Source of the DNA: an uncultured Alphaproteobacteria bacterium
GTDB lineage: Bacteria; Pseudomonadota; Alphaproteobacteria; Micavibrionales; UBA1664
Direction: 5' to 3'
DNA: 64,000 nucleotides
NCBI GenBank assembly: GCA_943789475.1
Contig: CALSUG010000001.1
Span: 1-64,000, forward strand
Made by a program: the position numbers and the translations under genes. The notes under the pieces were generated by a model. That model ran no database searches and was not told the DNA's origin. It worked only from the letters and a program-made list of their open reading frames with translations. Positions 26,909-36,864 of the stretch are shown piece after piece (the stretch's first letter is position 1; each line of letters starts with the position of its first letter).

Positions 26909-27658
26909 TTACGCAGCCTCGCTAATGAAATCAGTGTAACCTTGCTCTTCCAAATCTTTGGCCAATTGTGCATCACCTGATTTAATTATTTTACCATCTG
27001 CCATGATATGCACATGGTCAGGCACAATATAATCCAACAAACGTTGATAATGCGTAATCACAAGGAAAGATCGTTCATCCGCGCGCAATGCATTCACACC
27101 ATCCGCAACAATACGCAGAGCATCAATATCCAATCCAGAATCCGTTTCATCCAACACACAAAATGATGGATCCAACATGGCCATTTGTAAAACCTCATTC
27201 CGTTTTTTCTCGCCACCCGAAAAACCAACATTCACAGGACGCTTTAACATTTCATCCTTAATACCTAATTTTTCTGTTGTTTTACGAAGCAATTTAATAA
27301 AATCAAGTGTTTCCAAATCACCTTCGCCACGTGCATTACGCACCGCGTTTAAGGCCGTTTTAAGGAAAGTTGTCATTTGCACTCCTGGTATTTCAACAGG
27401 ATATTGAAATGCCAAAAACACACCCGCCGCCGCACGTTCATCCGCCGACATTTCCAAAATACTTTCACCATTGAACAAAATGTCACCTTGTGTCACTTCG
27501 TAATCTTCATGACCGGCAACGATATAAGACAATGTGGATTTACCCGCACCATTCGGCCCCATAATCGCGTGAATTTCGCCCTTACCAATCGTTAGATCAA
27601 CGCCCTTTAAAATCGATTTACCATCAATTTCCGCATGTAAATTTTTAATTTCAATCAT
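26909..27658 (-). CDS. sufC: Fe-S assembly ATPase SufC
   Basis: A 249-residue ABC ATPase with Walker [10 protein letters not shown] near residue 35, the SufC-specific [13 protein letters not shown], the signature [15 protein letters not shown] and Walker [12 protein letters not shown], where Asp replaces the usual Pro after Glu. It drives conformational change in the SufBC2D scaffold. It is separated from sufB by three inserted genes (see findings), unlike the usual sufB-sufC adjacency. Confidence 0.93.
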   Translation of the reverse strand: MIEIKNLHAEIDGKSILKGVDLTIGKGEIHAIMGPNGAGKSTLSYIVAGHEDYEVTQGDILFNGESILEMSADERAAAGVFLAFQYPVEIPGVQMTTFLKTALNAVRNARGEGDLETLDFIKLLRKTTEKLGIKDEMLKRPVNVGFSGGEKKRNEVLQMAMLDPSFCVLDETDSGLDIDALRIVADGVNALRADERSFLVITHYQRLLDYIVPDHVHIMADGKIIKSGDAQLAKDLEEQGYTDFISEAA

Positions 27659-27673
27659 TTTAACTCTCTTCTC

Positions 27674-27889
27674 TTACTCAATAATTTTTGTTAACTCTTT
27701 AATACTATCGCCTTCTGCAATCACGGCAAACGCCTTGGGATTATCATTAAACATTGTTGCGCGAATATCATCCTCTGTCGCTACAACCTCGTGAAGTAAT
27801 TCTTCATATTCCGCCAACTCCTTAATATAACGTAATATTAAAGGAACATCATTTTCAATTGCGCTTCTGTATGTAATATCGATGTTCAT
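27674..27889 (-). pseudogene. Truncated GNAT acetyltransferase fragment
   Basis: The 71 residues from MNIDITYRSA correspond to only the first third of a GNAT acetyltransferase: YRSAIENDVPLILRYIKELAEYE, then DIRATMFNDNPKAFAVIAE, which in complete homologues leads into a beta-strand and the acetyl-CoA loop. The reading instead runs DSIKELTKIIE and stops just before sufC. The acetyl-CoA motif Q/RxxGxG/A is absent. It is probably a decayed insertion product in the suf cluster. Confidence 0.65.
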
Positions 27890-27890
27890 A

Positions 27891-28346
27891 TCATCCCTTC
27901 GCAATCAATATCATACCAACAAGGGCACATGCAATTCCAACGCCTTGTAGTGGGCGAATAACCTCGCCCAACACCAACATTCCTACCACGATCGTGACTG
28001 AAATCGAAAAACCATTTTGCAATATCGCGACAAGGCTTGCCTGACCACCAGCCTTATAACCATGTGCCAAAAATATATTTGCCCCCGCGACACCAATTCC
28101 CGCAATCATGGCGTATAACGTACCCTTTGCATCCATCGCGCCAGAAAAAAACGGTTCACCACTGCTCAAACGATTCCACAAAAAATATCCAATGGATACA
28201 GATGCCATCGAAATCGAAAGCACAAGCGAACCTAGCGCAGCATCCATATGCCCTGATCCAACCTTGAACATGATATTACGCATAGCAAGACCAAGACCCG
28301 AAATCATGGCCAACACCCACCAATATTGCATGATTGTTGAAAGCAT
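27891..28346 (-). CDS. Half-size EamA/DMT-family transporter
   Basis: A 151-residue membrane protein starting at [14 protein letters not shown]; its ATG overlaps the ung stop codon by one base. There are five hydrophobic segments, a single EamA-like repeat: LGLAMRNIMFKVGSG, GSLVLSISMASVSIGYFLW, GTLYAMIAGIGVAGANIFLAHG, SISVTIVVGMLVLGE and GVGIACALVGMILIAKG. One-repeat members work as dimers in small-molecule export. The substrate is unknown. The context (inside the suf cluster, behind ung) suggests it was carried in rather than having an Fe-S role. Confidence 0.75.
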   Translation of the reverse strand: MLSTIMQYWWVLAMISGLGLAMRNIMFKVGSGHMDAALGSLVLSISMASVSIGYFLWNRLSSGEPFFSGAMDAKGTLYAMIAGIGVAGANIFLAHGYKAGGQASLVAILQNGFSISVTIVVGMLVLGEVIRPLQGVGIACALVGMILIAKG

Positions 28347-29212
28347 TATAACGCGCTCCATTCAATCGCACCGCGACCTGATTTTTGTAAAAAATCATTC
28401 GCCTTTGAAAAATGTTTACACCCTAAAAAGCCACGATGCGCGGATAGTGGTGATGGGTGTGGCGCGGTAAGGACAAGGTGTTTATCCCCGTCAATCATCG
28501 ATGCCTTGTTTTGCGCATGTGCGCCCCACAACATGAACACGACGGGTTTATCCAATGCATTCACTTGCTCTATCACTTGATCCGTAAATTGTTCCCACCC
28601 TTTACCTTGATGCGATGCCGCCTGCCCCGCCTCGACAGTCAGGCAAGTGTTGAGCAATAACACGCCTTGTTTTGCCCATCCTTCTAAAAAACCATAGGTT
28701 GGAACATCCATGCCCGTATCCGCATTCAATTCCTTGTAAATATTACGCAAGGACGGTGGAATTTTAACGCCTTTTTGCACACTAAAGCTCAGGCCATGTG
28801 CCTGTCCCTCGCCATGATATGGATCTTGACCAAGAATAACGATTTTCACATTTTCAATCGGGGTGAGTTCCAACGCACGAAAGATGTTATCATTGCTTGG
28901 GTACACGATTTTACCCGCGGCAATTTCCGCGGTAACAAATGATAACGGTTTTTTTTTCAATAAATTTAAGTGTTTCATTTTATTCTTTTTAACTAAATAA
29001 GCTCGACTATTTCTATAATTCAAAAAATTTATAAATCTATTCAAATCTTTTATTATGAAGATTAGTCCAATTAGAGAGAATATTGCTAAAGGTATTGTTA
29101 CAAAACTAAAAACCCCCAGCATCATTAAACTAGACATTGTCCATTCAACACTAAAAACAATTAGTAAAGTGATCGTCAAAAAAAAATAAGAAAAGCCTTT
29201 TAATATATCCAT
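28346..29212 (-). CDS. ung: Uracil-DNA glycosylase with an unusual membrane-like N-terminus
   Basis: Residues 79-288 are family-1 UNG: water-activating loop GQDPYHG near residue 134, FLLNTCLT-type core ([15 protein letters not shown]), and [11 protein letters not shown] with the leucine loop near 265. It removes uracil from DNA. The first 78 residues are different: two or three strongly hydrophobic, AT-rich segments ([36 protein letters not shown]) in one frame with UNG. The UNG part itself begins at [18 protein letters not shown] and seems to lack about 15 residues of the usual N-terminal helix. Translation may instead start at this internal Met (28978), with the upstream part being a separate remnant. 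Confidence 0.85.
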   Translation of the reverse strand: MDILKGFSYFFLTITLLIVFSVEWTMSSLMMLGVFSFVTIPLAIFSLIGLIFIIKDLNRFINFLNYRNSRAYLVKKNKMKHLNLLKKKPLSFVTAEIAAGKIVYPSNDNIFRALELTPIENVKIVILGQDPYHGEGQAHGLSFSVQKGVKIPPSLRNIYKELNADTGMDVPTYGFLEGWAKQGVLLLNTCLTVEAGQAASHQGKGWEQFTDQVIEQVNALDKPVVFMLWGAHAQNKASMIDGDKHLVLTAPHPSPLSAHRGFLGCKHFSKANDFLQKSGRGAIEWSAL

Positions 29213-29226
29213 ATAATTACTTAGCG

Positions 29227-30699
29227 TTACCCAACGCTCCCTTCAAGACTAATACCTACCAACTTCTGCGCCTCAACGGCAAATTCCATCGGCAGGTGTT
29301 GCATCACTTCCTTACAAAAACCATTCACGATCAACGCCGTTGCTTCTTCCTCATTCAATCCACGTTGCGCACAATAAAACATTTGGTCTTCACCAATTTT
29401 CGACGTCGTTGCTTCATGTTCACATTTCGAATTCATGTTTTTACATTCGATATACGGCACGGTATGCGCGCCGCACTGATCGCCAATCAACAATGAATCA
29501 CACTGGGTAAAGTTTCTTGATCCCGTTGCCTTTGGCATGATTTTAACCGCACCACGATATGTGGAATCCGATTTACCAGCAGAAATCGTTTTGGACACAA
29601 CACGGCTTTTTGTATTTTTGCCCAAATGGATCATTTTTGTGCCCGTGTCCGCCTGTTGACGCCCATTGGTAATAGCGACCGAGTAAAATTCACCTTGGGA
29701 ATTATCACCTTTTAAAATACATGATGGATATTTCCACGTAATGGCAGAACCCGTTTCAACCTGCGTCCATGACACCTTTGAATTTTCACCCTCGCAAAGC
29801 GCACGTTTAGTCACGAAATTGTAAATTCCACCCTTGCCGTTTTCATCACCTGGATACCAATTTTGTACGGTAGAATATTTAATCTCTGCATCCTTATGCG
29901 CGATTAATTCAACAACCGCCGCGTGCAATTGATTTTCATCACGCATTGGCGCGGTGCAACCTTCGAGGTAGGACACATAACTTCCCTCATCCGCAATAAT
30001 CAATGTACGTTCAAATTGCCCTGTTTCTTTCGCATTAATGCGGAAATAAGTCGACAATTCCATCGGGCAACGCACGCCCTTTGGCACATACACAAATGAT
30101 CCATCGGTAAACACCGCACTGTTCAAACATGAATGTTTATTGTCCGCCGGTGACACAACAGACCCCAAATATTTTTTTACCAATTCAGGGTGATTTTCAA
30201 CCGCTTCGGAAATTGAACAAAAAATAACGCCTGCGTCTTCTAATGTTTTCTTAAAAGTTGTCGCAACGGATACGGAATCAAACACCACATCAACGGCCAC
30301 GGGCATTGCACCTTCAACACCTGCCAATACTTCTTGTTCACGCAATGGAATACCCAATTTTGCATACGTTTCCAATAATTTTGGGTCAACCTCGTCCAAT
30401 GATTTTGGTTTTACTTGTGACGATTTTGGCGCGGCATAGTAATAGTAATCTTGATAATCCAACGGTGTAAAATCAACCTTTGCCCACTGTGGCTCGTCCA
30501 TTGTTTGCCATTTGCGATAGGCATCCAAACGCCATTGCAACAACCATTCAGGGTCTTTTTTCTTTTCAGAAATCAAACGAATGATGTCTTCGTTCAACCC
30601 CTTTGGGGCATATTCCATCTCAATGTCGGTTTCAAATCCGGCCTCGTAAACGCCGGCCATTTCTTCGACTTGTTGTATTGTTTCTTCTGTTGCTGCCAT
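29227..30699 (-). CDS. sufB: Fe-S scaffold protein SufB
   Basis: A 490-residue protein. It shows the full SufB pattern: [20 protein letters not shown] at the start, [20 protein letters not shown], the beta-helix core, [20 protein letters not shown] and [13 protein letters not shown] near 415-430 with the cluster-ligand cysteine, and the C-terminal helix [15 protein letters not shown]. It is the scaffold on which new Fe-S clusters are built in the SufBC2D complex. It lies 9 bp downstream of the Rrf2 regulator. Confidence 0.95.
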   Translation of the reverse strand: MAATEETIQQVEEMAGVYEAGFETDIEMEYAPKGLNEDIIRLISEKKKDPEWLLQWRLDAYRKWQTMDEPQWAKVDFTPLDYQDYYYYAAPKSSQVKPKSLDEVDPKLLETYAKLGIPLREQEVLAGVEGAMPVAVDVVFDSVSVATTFKKTLEDAGVIFCSISEAVENHPELVKKYLGSVVSPADNKHSCLNSAVFTDGSFVYVPKGVRCPMELSTYFRINAKETGQFERTLIIADEGSYVSYLEGCTAPMRDENQLHAAVVELIAHKDAEIKYSTVQNWYPGDENGKGGIYNFVTKRALCEGENSKVSWTQVETGSAITWKYPSCILKGDNSQGEFYSVAITNGRQQADTGTKMIHLGKNTKSRVVSKTISAGKSDSTYRGAVKIMPKATGSRNFTQCDSLLIGDQCGAHTVPYIECKNMNSKCEHEATTSKIGEDQMFYCAQRGLNEEEATALIVNGFCKEVMQHLPMEFAVEAQKLVGISLEGSVG

Positions 30700-30708
30700 G
30701 ACTTCTCT

Positions 30709-31110
30709 CTATTTTACCAAATCGCTAATGCGGATTTCATCCAATGTTTTCTTAATTGCTATGTTTACCTTGTTCCATTTGTTTTGTGGAGCGTAAAGCC
30801 GTGCCAATGCACAGTCATTTTGTGCATCATTCTCACATGGGGATAGCTCTAACGGTCCCTCAATCGCCTCCACCACGTCGGTCACACTGATACATGCCAA
30901 TGATAGTGGTACAATATATCCGCCATTTGCACCACGTTGCGCGGTTATGATCTTTTTCGACGCCATCATTTTCAACACTTTTTGTACCGTAGGCTCGGGC
31001 AATTGCGTTTTCCCCGATACAAAAGACGCACTCACAGGTTTACCCGCCTGATCACCAAGACAACCAAGGACAATAACGGCGTAATCCGTGAGTTTTGAAA
31101 GCTTTAACAT
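30709..31110 (-). CDS. SUF-system Rrf2 regulator (IscR/SufR-like) lacking one cluster cysteine
   Basis: A 133-residue Rrf2-family repressor with an N-terminal winged helix (KLSKLTDYAVIVLGCLGDQ; LPEPTVQKVLKMMASKKII; ANGGYIVPLSLACISVTDVV). Relatives hold an Fe-S cluster with three cysteines. Here C92 and C100 are present, but the third position is Y106 in ALARLYAPQNKW, where relatives have Cys six residues before the Trp. As first gene of the suf operon it likely represses suf when clusters are plentiful. The missing ligand may alter sensing. Confidence 0.85.
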   Translation of the reverse strand: MLKLSKLTDYAVIVLGCLGDQAGKPVSASFVSGKTQLPEPTVQKVLKMMASKKIITAQRGANGGYIVPLSLACISVTDVVEAIEGPLELSPCENDAQNDCALARLYAPQNKWNKVNIAIKKTLDEIRISDLVK

Positions 31111-31143
31111 TTAATTAGTACCAATCTTAGACCTATATGGAAT

Positions 31144-31172
31144 TTTATAGTGATATAATTGATTTTGGTCAA
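31144..31172 (-). promoter_or_regulatory. Promoter of the suf operon
   Basis: Reading the minus strand, TTGACC (31172-31167), a 17-base spacer and TATAAA (31149-31144) form a near-consensus housekeeping promoter, followed by about 35 bases to the ATG of the Rrf2 regulator. That leader is the likely place for the regulator's own operator, though I see no clear palindrome in it. Confidence 0.6.
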
Positions 31173-31237
31173 GATATTAACGTTTCCTAAACATTTTATC
31201 GCCATAATTAAGGTTAAGAATAGGAGCATAGGAAAAA

Positions 31238-31447
31238 ATGATTACAAAGGCGTTCAAAATGGCAGCATACGGATTAAACTGTTTAAAACAGGTTATGAAT
31301 TCAGATATTCCAGAAGTTCAAACAATCAAAAAAATTGGTGTGGCCATCGCTAACGGTACTTTGCAAGGTATTCATATGATTGGAGAAGCATCATTCCCTC
31401 AAACGGTCTCCCCTTCCCCTGCATACAGCACAATAAAAAATGGATAA
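31238..31447 (+). CDS. Small hypothetical protein
   Basis: A 69-residue protein preceded by AGGAGCATAGGAAAAA, a good ribosome binding site, divergent from the suf operon. The sequence (MITKAFKMAAYGLNCLKQVM, then VQTIKKIGVAIANGTLQGI) is an amphipathic to hydrophobic helix pair with a polar Ser/Pro tail; no signal peptide is evident. The family is unknown. Confidence 0.5.
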   Translation: MITKAFKMAAYGLNCLKQVMNSDIPEVQTIKKIGVAIANGTLQGIHMIGEASFPQTVSPSPAYSTIKNG

Positions 31448-31465
31448 TTTAAAATTTAAAATTAA

Positions 31466-31494
31466 TTGACATATTTTTTAATTTGATTTACATT
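31466..31494 (+). promoter_or_regulatory. Promoter of the 31525 gene
   Basis: TTGACA at 31466-31471, a 17-base spacer and TACATT at 31489-31494 lie about 30 bases before the ATG at 31525, which is preceded by AAGGAATTG. The spacing is ideal for the housekeeping sigma factor. Confidence 0.55.
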
Positions 31495-31524
31495 ACCCTT
31501 AACAACTTGTTAAGGAATTGAATA

Positions 31525-32615
31525 ATGTCACCATATATTGAAAAAGAAGATCGCGTTGCCACAGCCGAACTAATAATGGAAGCGTCAAGCAACCTTCCTG
31601 TTGAAAGAGAAAGCAACTTCCCCACCACAGAAGAGCTAGGCAATTTTTTAAATACGGAATACACGTTTTTAAACGATCCTTTTGGTACACTCAGACAACT
31701 TCAAAAATCCATTCTAGAAGTTGGAAAAAGACTGCAAGAACATAAAGATGCAGGTCATGAACACATATTCAACCGCACAATCGCAATGGGAAATCATGTA
31801 CGACTATTATCTAAAATACCTAAAAATAAATCCGATGCATTCAAGTTAATAAAACATGACGTACAATCACTTGGAAGGAAAGCTGTAAGAGCATCCCTAT
31901 TATCTGTAACGGCGCTTGCAACAACTGTCGTCGCTGTCGCAGGTATTGGTTTGTATTCAAAAATCAATCAGGCACAAGATATGGATGAGATCCTAGAAGC
32001 AAACAATGCCATTGGTGAGGCCGCGACATCATGCCTTATAGAAGAAGTTCAGTCTGTTTACCCTAACGCAACGCTTGATTTCATTGCAGCACACGATCGC
32101 TGGTATTATGAACGTTATAATGATCCTGACCCAACCGTTCAGCATGTTGCGTCTCAAATGCTTGACAGCGTTCGCCAAGGCACTCCATTAAGTGATTACT
32201 ATCAACAAAAATAGAAGATCCCGATTTCGCCAAACGTGTTCGAGACACAGCATTCGCACAACAACTTGGCGACCTTGTCTTATTAAGAGACCGAGATTGG
32301 ACTGAAATAAATTCAGTTACGATTGATCCAGAGGCCGGCAATGTGAACTACTCAATTACAAACGTTGTAAGTGATACACCAATAATTCATAGTCACAGTA
32401 TAAGAAACAATCTATATAAAATTAGCACCCCTCTTGGCAATCTATTTACGTCGATATCAAGATCTGGTCTTAGAAGCCATTCCAGCGGTGATTATGGAAG
32501 AGATGGATTTTCTCAACATACAAAAACACCCAATTCATCAGAAGCACAACAAGCACATCAAAAGCAAAAACAACTTTATAGCGCCCTCAGACAGTGCATG
32601 ACATTGAGAAAATAA
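31525..32615 (+). pseudogene. Hypothetical membrane protein gene with a frameshift near 32210
   Basis: The first frame encodes 229 residues: a helical N-terminal region, one TM segment (SLLSVTALATTVVAVAGIGLYS near 130-150), then a periplasmic-looking part ending SDYYQQK. The stop comes just after a run of five A. Shifting by -1 there continues IEDPDFAKRVRDTAFAQQLG, then LVLLRDRDWTEINSVTIDPE and joins the track ORF 32343-32615, giving about 363 residues. The continuation has coding character. It is either a recent pseudogene, a sequencing slip in the A run, or a programmed shift. No family was recognised. It converges with prfC, the two stop codons abutting. Confidence 0.6.
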
Positions 32616-34178
32616 TTACTTCACATCCATAAATTTGATGTTCGGGTATTTATCTTGAACATCTTGTAAATGCCATGCATTACGTGCGATGAAGACAGGA
32701 TCTTGATCATGATCCATGGCAACGGCGGCATTATTATTATCCAAGAATTTTTTCATTTCTTTTGGATCATCGGAATATACCCACCGTGCGGTATAGAGCT
32801 CCGTCGCTTCGAACCGTACGGGACAATTATATTCGCTACGGATTCTGTCTTTCAACACATCAAATTGCAATGGTCCAACAACGCCAACAACCCAACCGCT
32901 ATCTAAATTCGTTTTGAATACGCGCGCGGCGCCTTCTTCGGCCAATTGCGTTAATGCCTCTCCCAAATGTTTTGCCTTCATCGGGTCATCAGGGCGCGCA
33001 CGTTGCAAAATTTCGGGTGCAAATGATGGAATATCAGTAAATTTAAACTCTTCACCCTCGGTCAAACCATCACCAATGCGCAAGTTACCGTGGTTTGGAA
33101 TACCAATAATATCTCCTGCAAAGGCTTCTTCCGCCATTTCGCGGTCTTGCGCCAAAAATAATTGTGGGGAATGGATCGCGATCATTTTACCTGAACGAGA
33201 ATGTTTCAACTTCATCCCCTTTCTAAATCGACCTGAACATATACGCGCAAATGCAATACGGTCACGGTGTTTAGGGTCCATATTCGCCTGAATTTTAAAA
33301 ACAAAGGCTGATACTTTTTTCTCATCTGGTTCAATGTCACGTGTGTCTGTCTTTTGCGGGCGCGGACTTGGCGCCAATTTCTTCACACCGTCCAACAATT
33401 CACGTACACCAAAATTATTAATCGCCGATCCAAAAAATACAGGTGTCATTGCCCCATCACGATATGCATCCATATCAAATTCTGGACATACGCCCTTTGC
33501 CATTTCGACCCCTTCGATATAGTCGTTATAACGCCCCTCATCCAACAACTCTTTTATTTGCGGATCATCATACCCTTGTGCCGAAATTGCCGCCTCGGTC
33601 GCCTTTTTCTCAACCAACGTAATGGTATCATCAAAAATATTATAAACCCCTTTAAAATCACGCCCCTGCCCTATTGGCCAATTCGCAGGCGTCACATCCA
33701 AGGCTAGTTTTTCTTCGACCTCGTCCAAAACCTCTAACGGATCACGACCATCGCGGTCCATTTTGTTAATAAATGTAATGATAGGAATATTACGCAGGCG
33801 ACAAACCTCGAACAATTTACGTGTTTGTGTTTCGATACCTTTGGCGGCATCCAACACCATAATCGCACTGTCCACGGCGGTAAGGGTTCTATATGTATCT
33901 TCGGAAAAATCTTCATGACCTGGCGTATCAAGAAGGTTAAATGTGTGTCCCTCATATTCGAACGTCATAACGGATGATGCCACGGAAATTCCGCGTTCTT
34001 GTTCAACCTTCATCCAATCTGACGTTGCACGGCGGCGATCACCCTTGGCCTTGACTTCACCAGCCATTTGAATAGCACCACCAAAAAGGAGAAGTTTTTC
34101 CGTCAGAGTCGTTTTACCCGCATCAGGGTGAGAAATAATCGCGAATGTGCGTCGTTTGGTAATTGTGTCTGTTAACAT
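32616..34178 (-). CDS. prfC: Peptide chain release factor 3
   Basis: A 520-residue GTPase. G1 SHPDAGKTT near residue 15, DTPGHEDFSEDTYRTL (G3) and FINKMDRDGRDP (G4) are visible; the C-terminal half has the RF3-specific GPLQFDVLKDRIRSEYNCPV. It recycles RF1 and RF2 from the ribosome after termination. Length matches the family (about 525). It is single-gene, convergent with the frameshifted gene. Confidence 0.95.
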   Translation of the reverse strand: MLTDTITKRRTFAIISHPDAGKTTLTEKLLLFGGAIQMAGEVKAKGDRRRATSDWMKVEQERGISVASSVMTFEYEGHTFNLLDTPGHEDFSEDTYRTLTAVDSAIMVLDAAKGIETQTRKLFEVCRLRNIPIITFINKMDRDGRDPLEVLDEVEEKLALDVTPANWPIGQGRDFKGVYNIFDDTITLVEKKATEAAISAQGYDDPQIKELLDEGRYNDYIEGVEMAKGVCPEFDMDAYRDGAMTPVFFGSAINNFGVRELLDGVKKLAPSPRPQKTDTRDIEPDEKKVSAFVFKIQANMDPKHRDRIAFARICSGRFRKGMKLKHSRSGKMIAIHSPQLFLAQDREMAEEAFAGDIIGIPNHGNLRIGDGLTEGEEFKFTDIPSFAPEILQRARPDDPMKAKHLGEALTQLAEEGAARVFKTNLDSGWVVGVVGPLQFDVLKDRIRSEYNCPVRFEATELYTARWVYSDDPKEMKKFLDNNNAAVAMDHDQDPVFIARNAWHLQDVQDKYPNIKFMDVK

Positions 34179-34237
34179 GGACGATTGTTACCGCATATCA
34201 ATCATCCATGGCAATGTTTATTTTGTTCAGAAAGCGA

Positions 34238-34609
34238 TTACATACGATGTATAGGAGCTTTTGATGGTTCAACTTCACAATCGCGCATTTGGTCAGCAAT
34301 CTGTTCCATAACTCCCCGTGCACCATTTTCTTTCAGATACGGCAAAACCATAAAAGGATTTTCTGATGAAGCCTCATCTGGCATTACAACACCATAATCT
34401 CCTTTATATTCCTCAAAATCACCAGCAGGGTCTAAATTAATTTTAATTCCAAATGGTTGAGCCGTATTTCTTTGTACCAACTCAATTGATTGAATAGCTG
34501 CAGAATCCGGATAAAATATAACATTAGAGCCACTAGTTCCGCGACCGTCTGTTACAATAACAATCGCATTACCATTATATTTTCCTGAAAATTCAATTTT
34601 ATTCGTCAT
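34238..34609 (-). CDS. Hypothetical protein
   Basis: A 123-residue soluble protein with an AAGGAG ribosome binding site seven bases before its ATG. It begins with a beta-rich stretch, KIEFSGKYNGNAIVIVTDG, and contains IQSIELVQRNTAQPFGIKI and a C-terminal helical region. No family was recognised. It lies between prfC and a histidine kinase gene, all on the minus strand. Confidence 0.6.
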   Translation of the reverse strand: MTNKIEFSGKYNGNAIVIVTDGRGTSGSNVIFYPDSAAIQSIELVQRNTAQPFGIKINLDPAGDFEEYKGDYGVVMPDEASSENPFMVLPYLKENGARGVMEQIADQMRDCEVEPSKAPIHRM

Positions 34610-34654
34610 ATTAATATCTCCTTATATTGAAAATTAATACAAATAAAAAATATG

Positions 34655-36160
34655 TCAATAAATTCTTTCTTTCGGGAAGGTACATGTCACAACCGTGCCC
34701 TCACCCTTTGTTGATTCAATAGCAAGCTTTCCACCATGCATATCCATCATTGCCTTGGCAATAGGAAGACCAAGCCCCGTACCTTGCCCTTTATTCAAAC
34801 TTGGGTCCGACACCTGACCAAAGGGCTCTAAAACCTCTGTAATGCGTTCTTGTGGAATACCAATACCATGATCCGTTACCGACACGATAATATCATCGTC
34901 ATAAGCGATCGATATAACAACTTCGCCACCACTCTTTGAAAATTTCACCGCGTTACTCAACAAATTTAAAAACACTTGTCTTACCAACCGTTCATCCAAA
35001 GACACCATTGGTATATCGTCAGCTGTATCAAGGCGTAAGGTGACATTAAATTGTTCTGCACGCGCAATCATCAGGCGTTTTACACTTCGCAACAAACCCA
35101 CAATATCAATGTTTTCTTCATCAAGTGGCATTTTACCAGCCTCAATTTTAGACATGTCGAGGACATCATTAATAATTTGCAACAAATGCTGTGCCGAAAA
35201 TTTAATATCACCCAAATATTCAATGTAATGCGGGTTTTCAATAACGCCCAACGTGCCATTAATCATCATTTCTGAAAAACCAATCACTGCATTCAATGGT
35301 GTACGCAGTTCATGTGACATATTCGCAAGGAATGCCGATTTTGCCTTATTCGCATCATCTGCCTCGTCCTTGGCACGGCGTAAATCACGTTCAATTTTCT
35401 TTAATTCAGACACATCAACAACGGTTGTAATACGAAATGATCGCCCATTCGATAATTCCATCATTGATGAAGTTACCATCACATTCATTATGGATTGATC
35501 TGCTCGTAATATACGAATTTCACCAAAATTCTTTTTTCGTTTCTGTAACGCATCTTGGTGACGTCCCCACGCTCGCTCATGATCTTCTGATGGAATAATT
35601 TTAATTAACTCTTCCCCCATTAAATCAATCGCTTTCCAACCAGTTTGCTTAATAAAAGCATCATTAACACGAACAAAACGGCCATGATGGTCCGTCACAG
35701 TAATTCCAACATCACTAACATCAAAAACGGTTGTAAACATGGATATCGCATCATCACGTTCGCGTTGCACCGCGGCTTGTTCTGTTGCTGGTGGACGTGC
35801 TTGCATTTCAACCAACACAACATCGTCGTCTTCATTTTTAACAGGGTTAAGCAAAAACGATTGAATCTGCATGTGTCCTGGAATTTTTGGCAGAACCTGT
35901 ATTGAAATAGGTACATGAGATTCAAAACAAACAGTTAGGGCTTGTAAAATATGCGTTGTATTCGCCGTATCCAAAAAATCACGTAAATACATACCATCAA
36001 TAGTTTCACATGCCCCTTCCGCATTAGGGCAAAAATAGTTCACCGCAGATTGGTTTGCATGAGCAACGTAAAAATGGTCTTTTTTCTCTTGAAAAATAAC
36101 AAGTCGAGCAAGAGGAGAAACCTCGAATAATTTTTGATAATCAATGACTTGTTTACTCAT
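34655..36160 (-). CDS. Soluble PAS-domain sensor histidine kinase
   Basis: A 501-residue kinase without TM helices. Residues 10-120 and 135-255 form two PAS-like domains (the second with GITVTDHHGRFVRVNDAFIK and a PAC end). HisKA is at about 275, FLANMSHELRTPLNAVIGFS, with the phospho-acceptor His. HATPase_c follows: N box NLLSNAVKFS, G1 VTDHGIGIPQERI, and GTGLGLPIAKAMMDMHGG. There is no receiver domain and no partner regulator is adjacent, so its output is unknown. The presence of PAS suggests a cytosolic redox or ligand signal. Confidence 0.9.
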   Translation of the reverse strand: MSKQVIDYQKLFEVSPLARLVIFQEKKDHFYVAHANQSAVNYFCPNAEGACETIDGMYLRDFLDTANTTHILQALTVCFESHVPISIQVLPKIPGHMQIQSFLLNPVKNEDDDVVLVEMQARPPATEQAAVQRERDDAISMFTTVFDVSDVGITVTDHHGRFVRVNDAFIKQTGWKAIDLMGEELIKIIPSEDHERAWGRHQDALQKRKKNFGEIRILRADQSIMNVMVTSSMMELSNGRSFRITTVVDVSELKKIERDLRRAKDEADDANKAKSAFLANMSHELRTPLNAVIGFSEMMINGTLGVIENPHYIEYLGDIKFSAQHLLQIINDVLDMSKIEAGKMPLDEENIDIVGLLRSVKRLMIARAEQFNVTLRLDTADDIPMVSLDERLVRQVFLNLLSNAVKFSKSGGEVVISIAYDDDIIVSVTDHGIGIPQERITEVLEPFGQVSDPSLNKGQGTGLGLPIAKAMMDMHGGKLAIESTKGEGTVVTCTFPKERIY

Positions 36161-36198
36161 ATTACTATAAAGACAAAAAATATGCCAAAGCGCAAGAG

Positions 36199-36828
36199 TT
36201 ATTCCGTACCAAAGAAACGGTCACCAGCATCACCAAGACCCGGAACAATAAACGCATTTTCATTCAAATAATCATCAATAGCCGCGGTATAAACAGGAAT
36301 TGTTGGGTATTTATCTTGTAATACCTTTATCCCTTCGGGTGCACATAACAATGTTACAATCACAATATCATCCACTGTTGCTCCCTCACGGATAAGAACA
36401 TCCAAGGTTGCGATCATTGATCCACCCGTTGCCAACATGGGATCAACAACAAATATTGGACGATCCATTTTTTTCGGCAATCTGACCAAATATTCAATTG
36501 GTTGGTGTGTTTCTTCATCGCGTGCAAGGCCGATATGCCCCGTATCGGCATGTGGTAACAACCGCCCCATACCTTCGGACAATGCCAACCCTGCGCGTAA
36601 TATAGGAACAATCAACGGTGTTCCCTCCACCATTACACCATCATATGATGTTAATGGTGTTTGAACCGTTGTTGGTTTCGTCGGCATATGTTGCGTTGCA
36701 TCGGCGCACAAGAAAACAGCGATTTCCGACAGATATCTACGAAAATCCATATCAGATGTGTTTTTATCACGAATTCTTGTTAAACGGTCTTGAACAATTG
36801 GATGGGTATTAATGTGTATATTTTGCAT
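36199..36828 (-). CDS. upp: Uracil phosphoribosyltransferase
   Basis: A 209-residue enzyme that makes UMP from uracil and PRPP (pyrimidine salvage). Visible are VPILRAGLALSEGM near residue 75, the PRPP loop FVVDPMLATGGSMIATLD near 125-142, and the uracil-binding C-terminus YTAAIDDYLNENAFIVPGLGDAGDRFFGT. Length is typical. Confidence 0.95.
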   Translation of the reverse strand: MQNIHINTHPIVQDRLTRIRDKNTSDMDFRRYLSEIAVFLCADATQHMPTKPTTVQTPLTSYDGVMVEGTPLIVPILRAGLALSEGMGRLLPHADTGHIGLARDEETHQPIEYLVRLPKKMDRPIFVVDPMLATGGSMIATLDVLIREGATVDDIVIVTLLCAPEGIKVLQDKYPTIPVYTAAIDDYLNENAFIVPGLGDAGDRFFGTE

Positions 36829-36864
36829 GATTAACCACTACCACGAATATTCATGTTCTCAAAA

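Noticed and set aside
34655-36160. Membrane-bound two-component sensor with adjacent response regulator
   Set aside because: No TM segments and no response-regulator gene nearby; only the kinase is supported.
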